Positions 63,549 through 64,000 of a DNA stretch of 64,000 nt are shown piece after piece (positions within the stretch are counted from its first letter, which is position 1; each line of letters starts with the position of its first letter). The stretch is from positions 1 to 64,000 of the forward strand of contig JAXJWW010000073.1 of NCBI GenBank assembly GCA_036307825.1, written 5' to 3'. The DNA is from RGIG9060 sp036307825 (GTDB lineage: Bacteria > Spirochaetota > Spirochaetia > Treponematales > Treponemataceae). The position numbers were made by a program, and so were the translations under genes. Under the pieces are notes generated by a model, which saw only the letters and a list, made by a program, of their open reading frames with translations, did not search any database and was not told where the DNA came from.

Positions 63549-63803
63549 ATGAAAAAATTTATTGAAAAAGAAACATTAGTTCGTCATCCTGTGATTAATT
63601 TAAAATCAACAGGAAATAATATTAAAATGTTACGAGAAAAAAAAGGGATGTCGGTAAAATCGCTTTCTGAATTTATGGAATTTGAAAGTGTTCAAACTGT
63701 TTATAATTGGCAAAAAGGAAGAAGTTTGCCGTCATTAGAAAATTTAATGGTCTTAAGCGAACTTTTTGATGAAGCAATAGAAGGTATTTTAATATATGAA
63801 TGA
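63549..63803 (+). CDS. XRE-family helix-turn-helix protein, 84 aa
   Basis: TGNNIKMLREKKGMSVKSLS, EFMEFESVQTVYNWQKGRSL and PSLENLMVLSELFDEAIEGI make a complete XRE domain; paralogue of 49890 and 51383. TAAGGAG precedes the ATG. Its stop overlaps the start of the ArdC-like gene (ATGAATGA), so the two are translated together and the regulator probably controls that gene. Confidence 0.92.
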   Translation: MKKFIEKETLVRHPVINLKSTGNNIKMLREKKGMSVKSLSEFMEFESVQTVYNWQKGRSLPSLENLMVLSELFDEAIEGILIYE

Positions 63804-64000
63804 AATTTCTAACAGAGAACAAGATGCAAACTCAATCGACGAATTATTCCAACGAAGTTTAAGATTTAGAGATACATCTGAGTTTTTTTCTTTTTTTAAC
63901 TTTATTGGGAAAGTTTTACATTATTCCCATTACAATGCAATGTTGGTTTATTGGCAAAATAAAAATGTAAAATATTTTGGAACTCCAGGATATTGGAAAA
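63796..64000 (+). CDS. ArdC-like antirestriction/primase-type protein, N-terminal part only
   Basis: From the ATG at 63796 the frame is open to the window end (68 codons). HYSHYNAMLVYWQNKNVKYF followed by GTPGYWK fits the N-terminal domain of ArdC and related plasmid proteins (YSxxNxxLIxxQxPxATxVxxFxxW), which bind single-stranded DNA and can protect incoming plasmid from restriction. The zincin-like C-terminal domain would lie outside the window. Confidence 0.75.
   Translation, partial: MNEISNREQDANSIDELFQRSLRFRDTSEFFSFFNFIGKVLHYSHYNAMLVYWQNKNVKYFGTPGYWK

Noticed and set aside
1..64000. tRNA or rRNA genes
   Set aside because: No GGTTCGANTC-type T-loop within a cloverleaf and no rRNA-like GC-rich stretch noticed on either strand; a weak tRNA could be missed without a program.

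Overview
The window is very AT-rich DNA that I read as part of a plasmid (or plasmid-derived accessory region) of a Gram-negative-type bacterium, most likely a host-associated Treponema-like spirochaete. The plasmid reading rests on a RepA-type initiator next to about 15 iterons of one 17-bp sequence, a ParA gene and small partner, a PcfJ-like protein and an ArdC-like start at the right edge. The spirochaete guess rests on base composition and on paralogous families of LRR, Sel1, MORN and WYEYD-repeat proteins. It is recollection, since no rRNA or other marker gene is present.

Layout. 1-9 kb: an SDR fragment, an OB-fold/LRR protein, an ADP-ribosylglycohydrolase, IS256 and IS3 relics, a 20-residue-repeat protein, a frameshifted AAA ATPase and an ankyrin protein. 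9-37 kb: a toxin/conflict island, mostly on the minus strand. It has Sel1 proteins, two AAA_14/DUF4143 ATPases, a four-gene membrane/coiled-coil operon, an operon of dynamin-like GTPase, TM protein, HerA-type ATPase, Ntox15 DNase toxin and DUF1851 immunity protein, and an operon of OmpA-like protein, MORN-repeat toxin candidate and immunity candidate. A WYL-domain regulator lies at 33.9 kb. 37-46 kb: an Abi_2 protein, a metallophosphoesterase, a sigma factor, a PcfJ-like protein, small hypotheticals, a candidate structured RNA and a third DUF4143 ATPase. 46-55 kb: two large AAA ATPases, XRE regulators, a broken phosphoesterase gene carrying an IS256 relic, a radical SAM protein next to a gene split by an in-frame TAA, and a hypothetical. 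55.4-58.6 kb: the replication/partition block. 58.6-64 kb: a frameshifted PARG-like macrodomain protein, a phosphoesterase, a PHP-domain fusion protein, an XRE regulator and an ArdC-like start.

Three non-coding patterns tie the region together. (1) Nine copies of the palindrome AGTCTATC-N7-GATAGACT, all with a 7-bp spacer, lie between 9.6 and 37 kb in front of the island's genes; two flank the WYL gene's promoter region, so I infer a WYL regulon. (2) A second palindrome, ATTAAAC-N5-GTTTAAA, lies in front of genes between 43 and 60 kb. (3) Each of the three DUF4143 ATPase genes is preceded by its own tandem array with a period of exactly 33 bp, and a fourth, orphan array of the same period lies at 13.5 kb.

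Many genes are damaged: single-base indels in A-runs, in-frame TAA codons, insertion relics and an ssb fragment. Either this is a decaying accessory region or some of the homopolymer indels are sequencing errors. The sequence alone cannot separate these.
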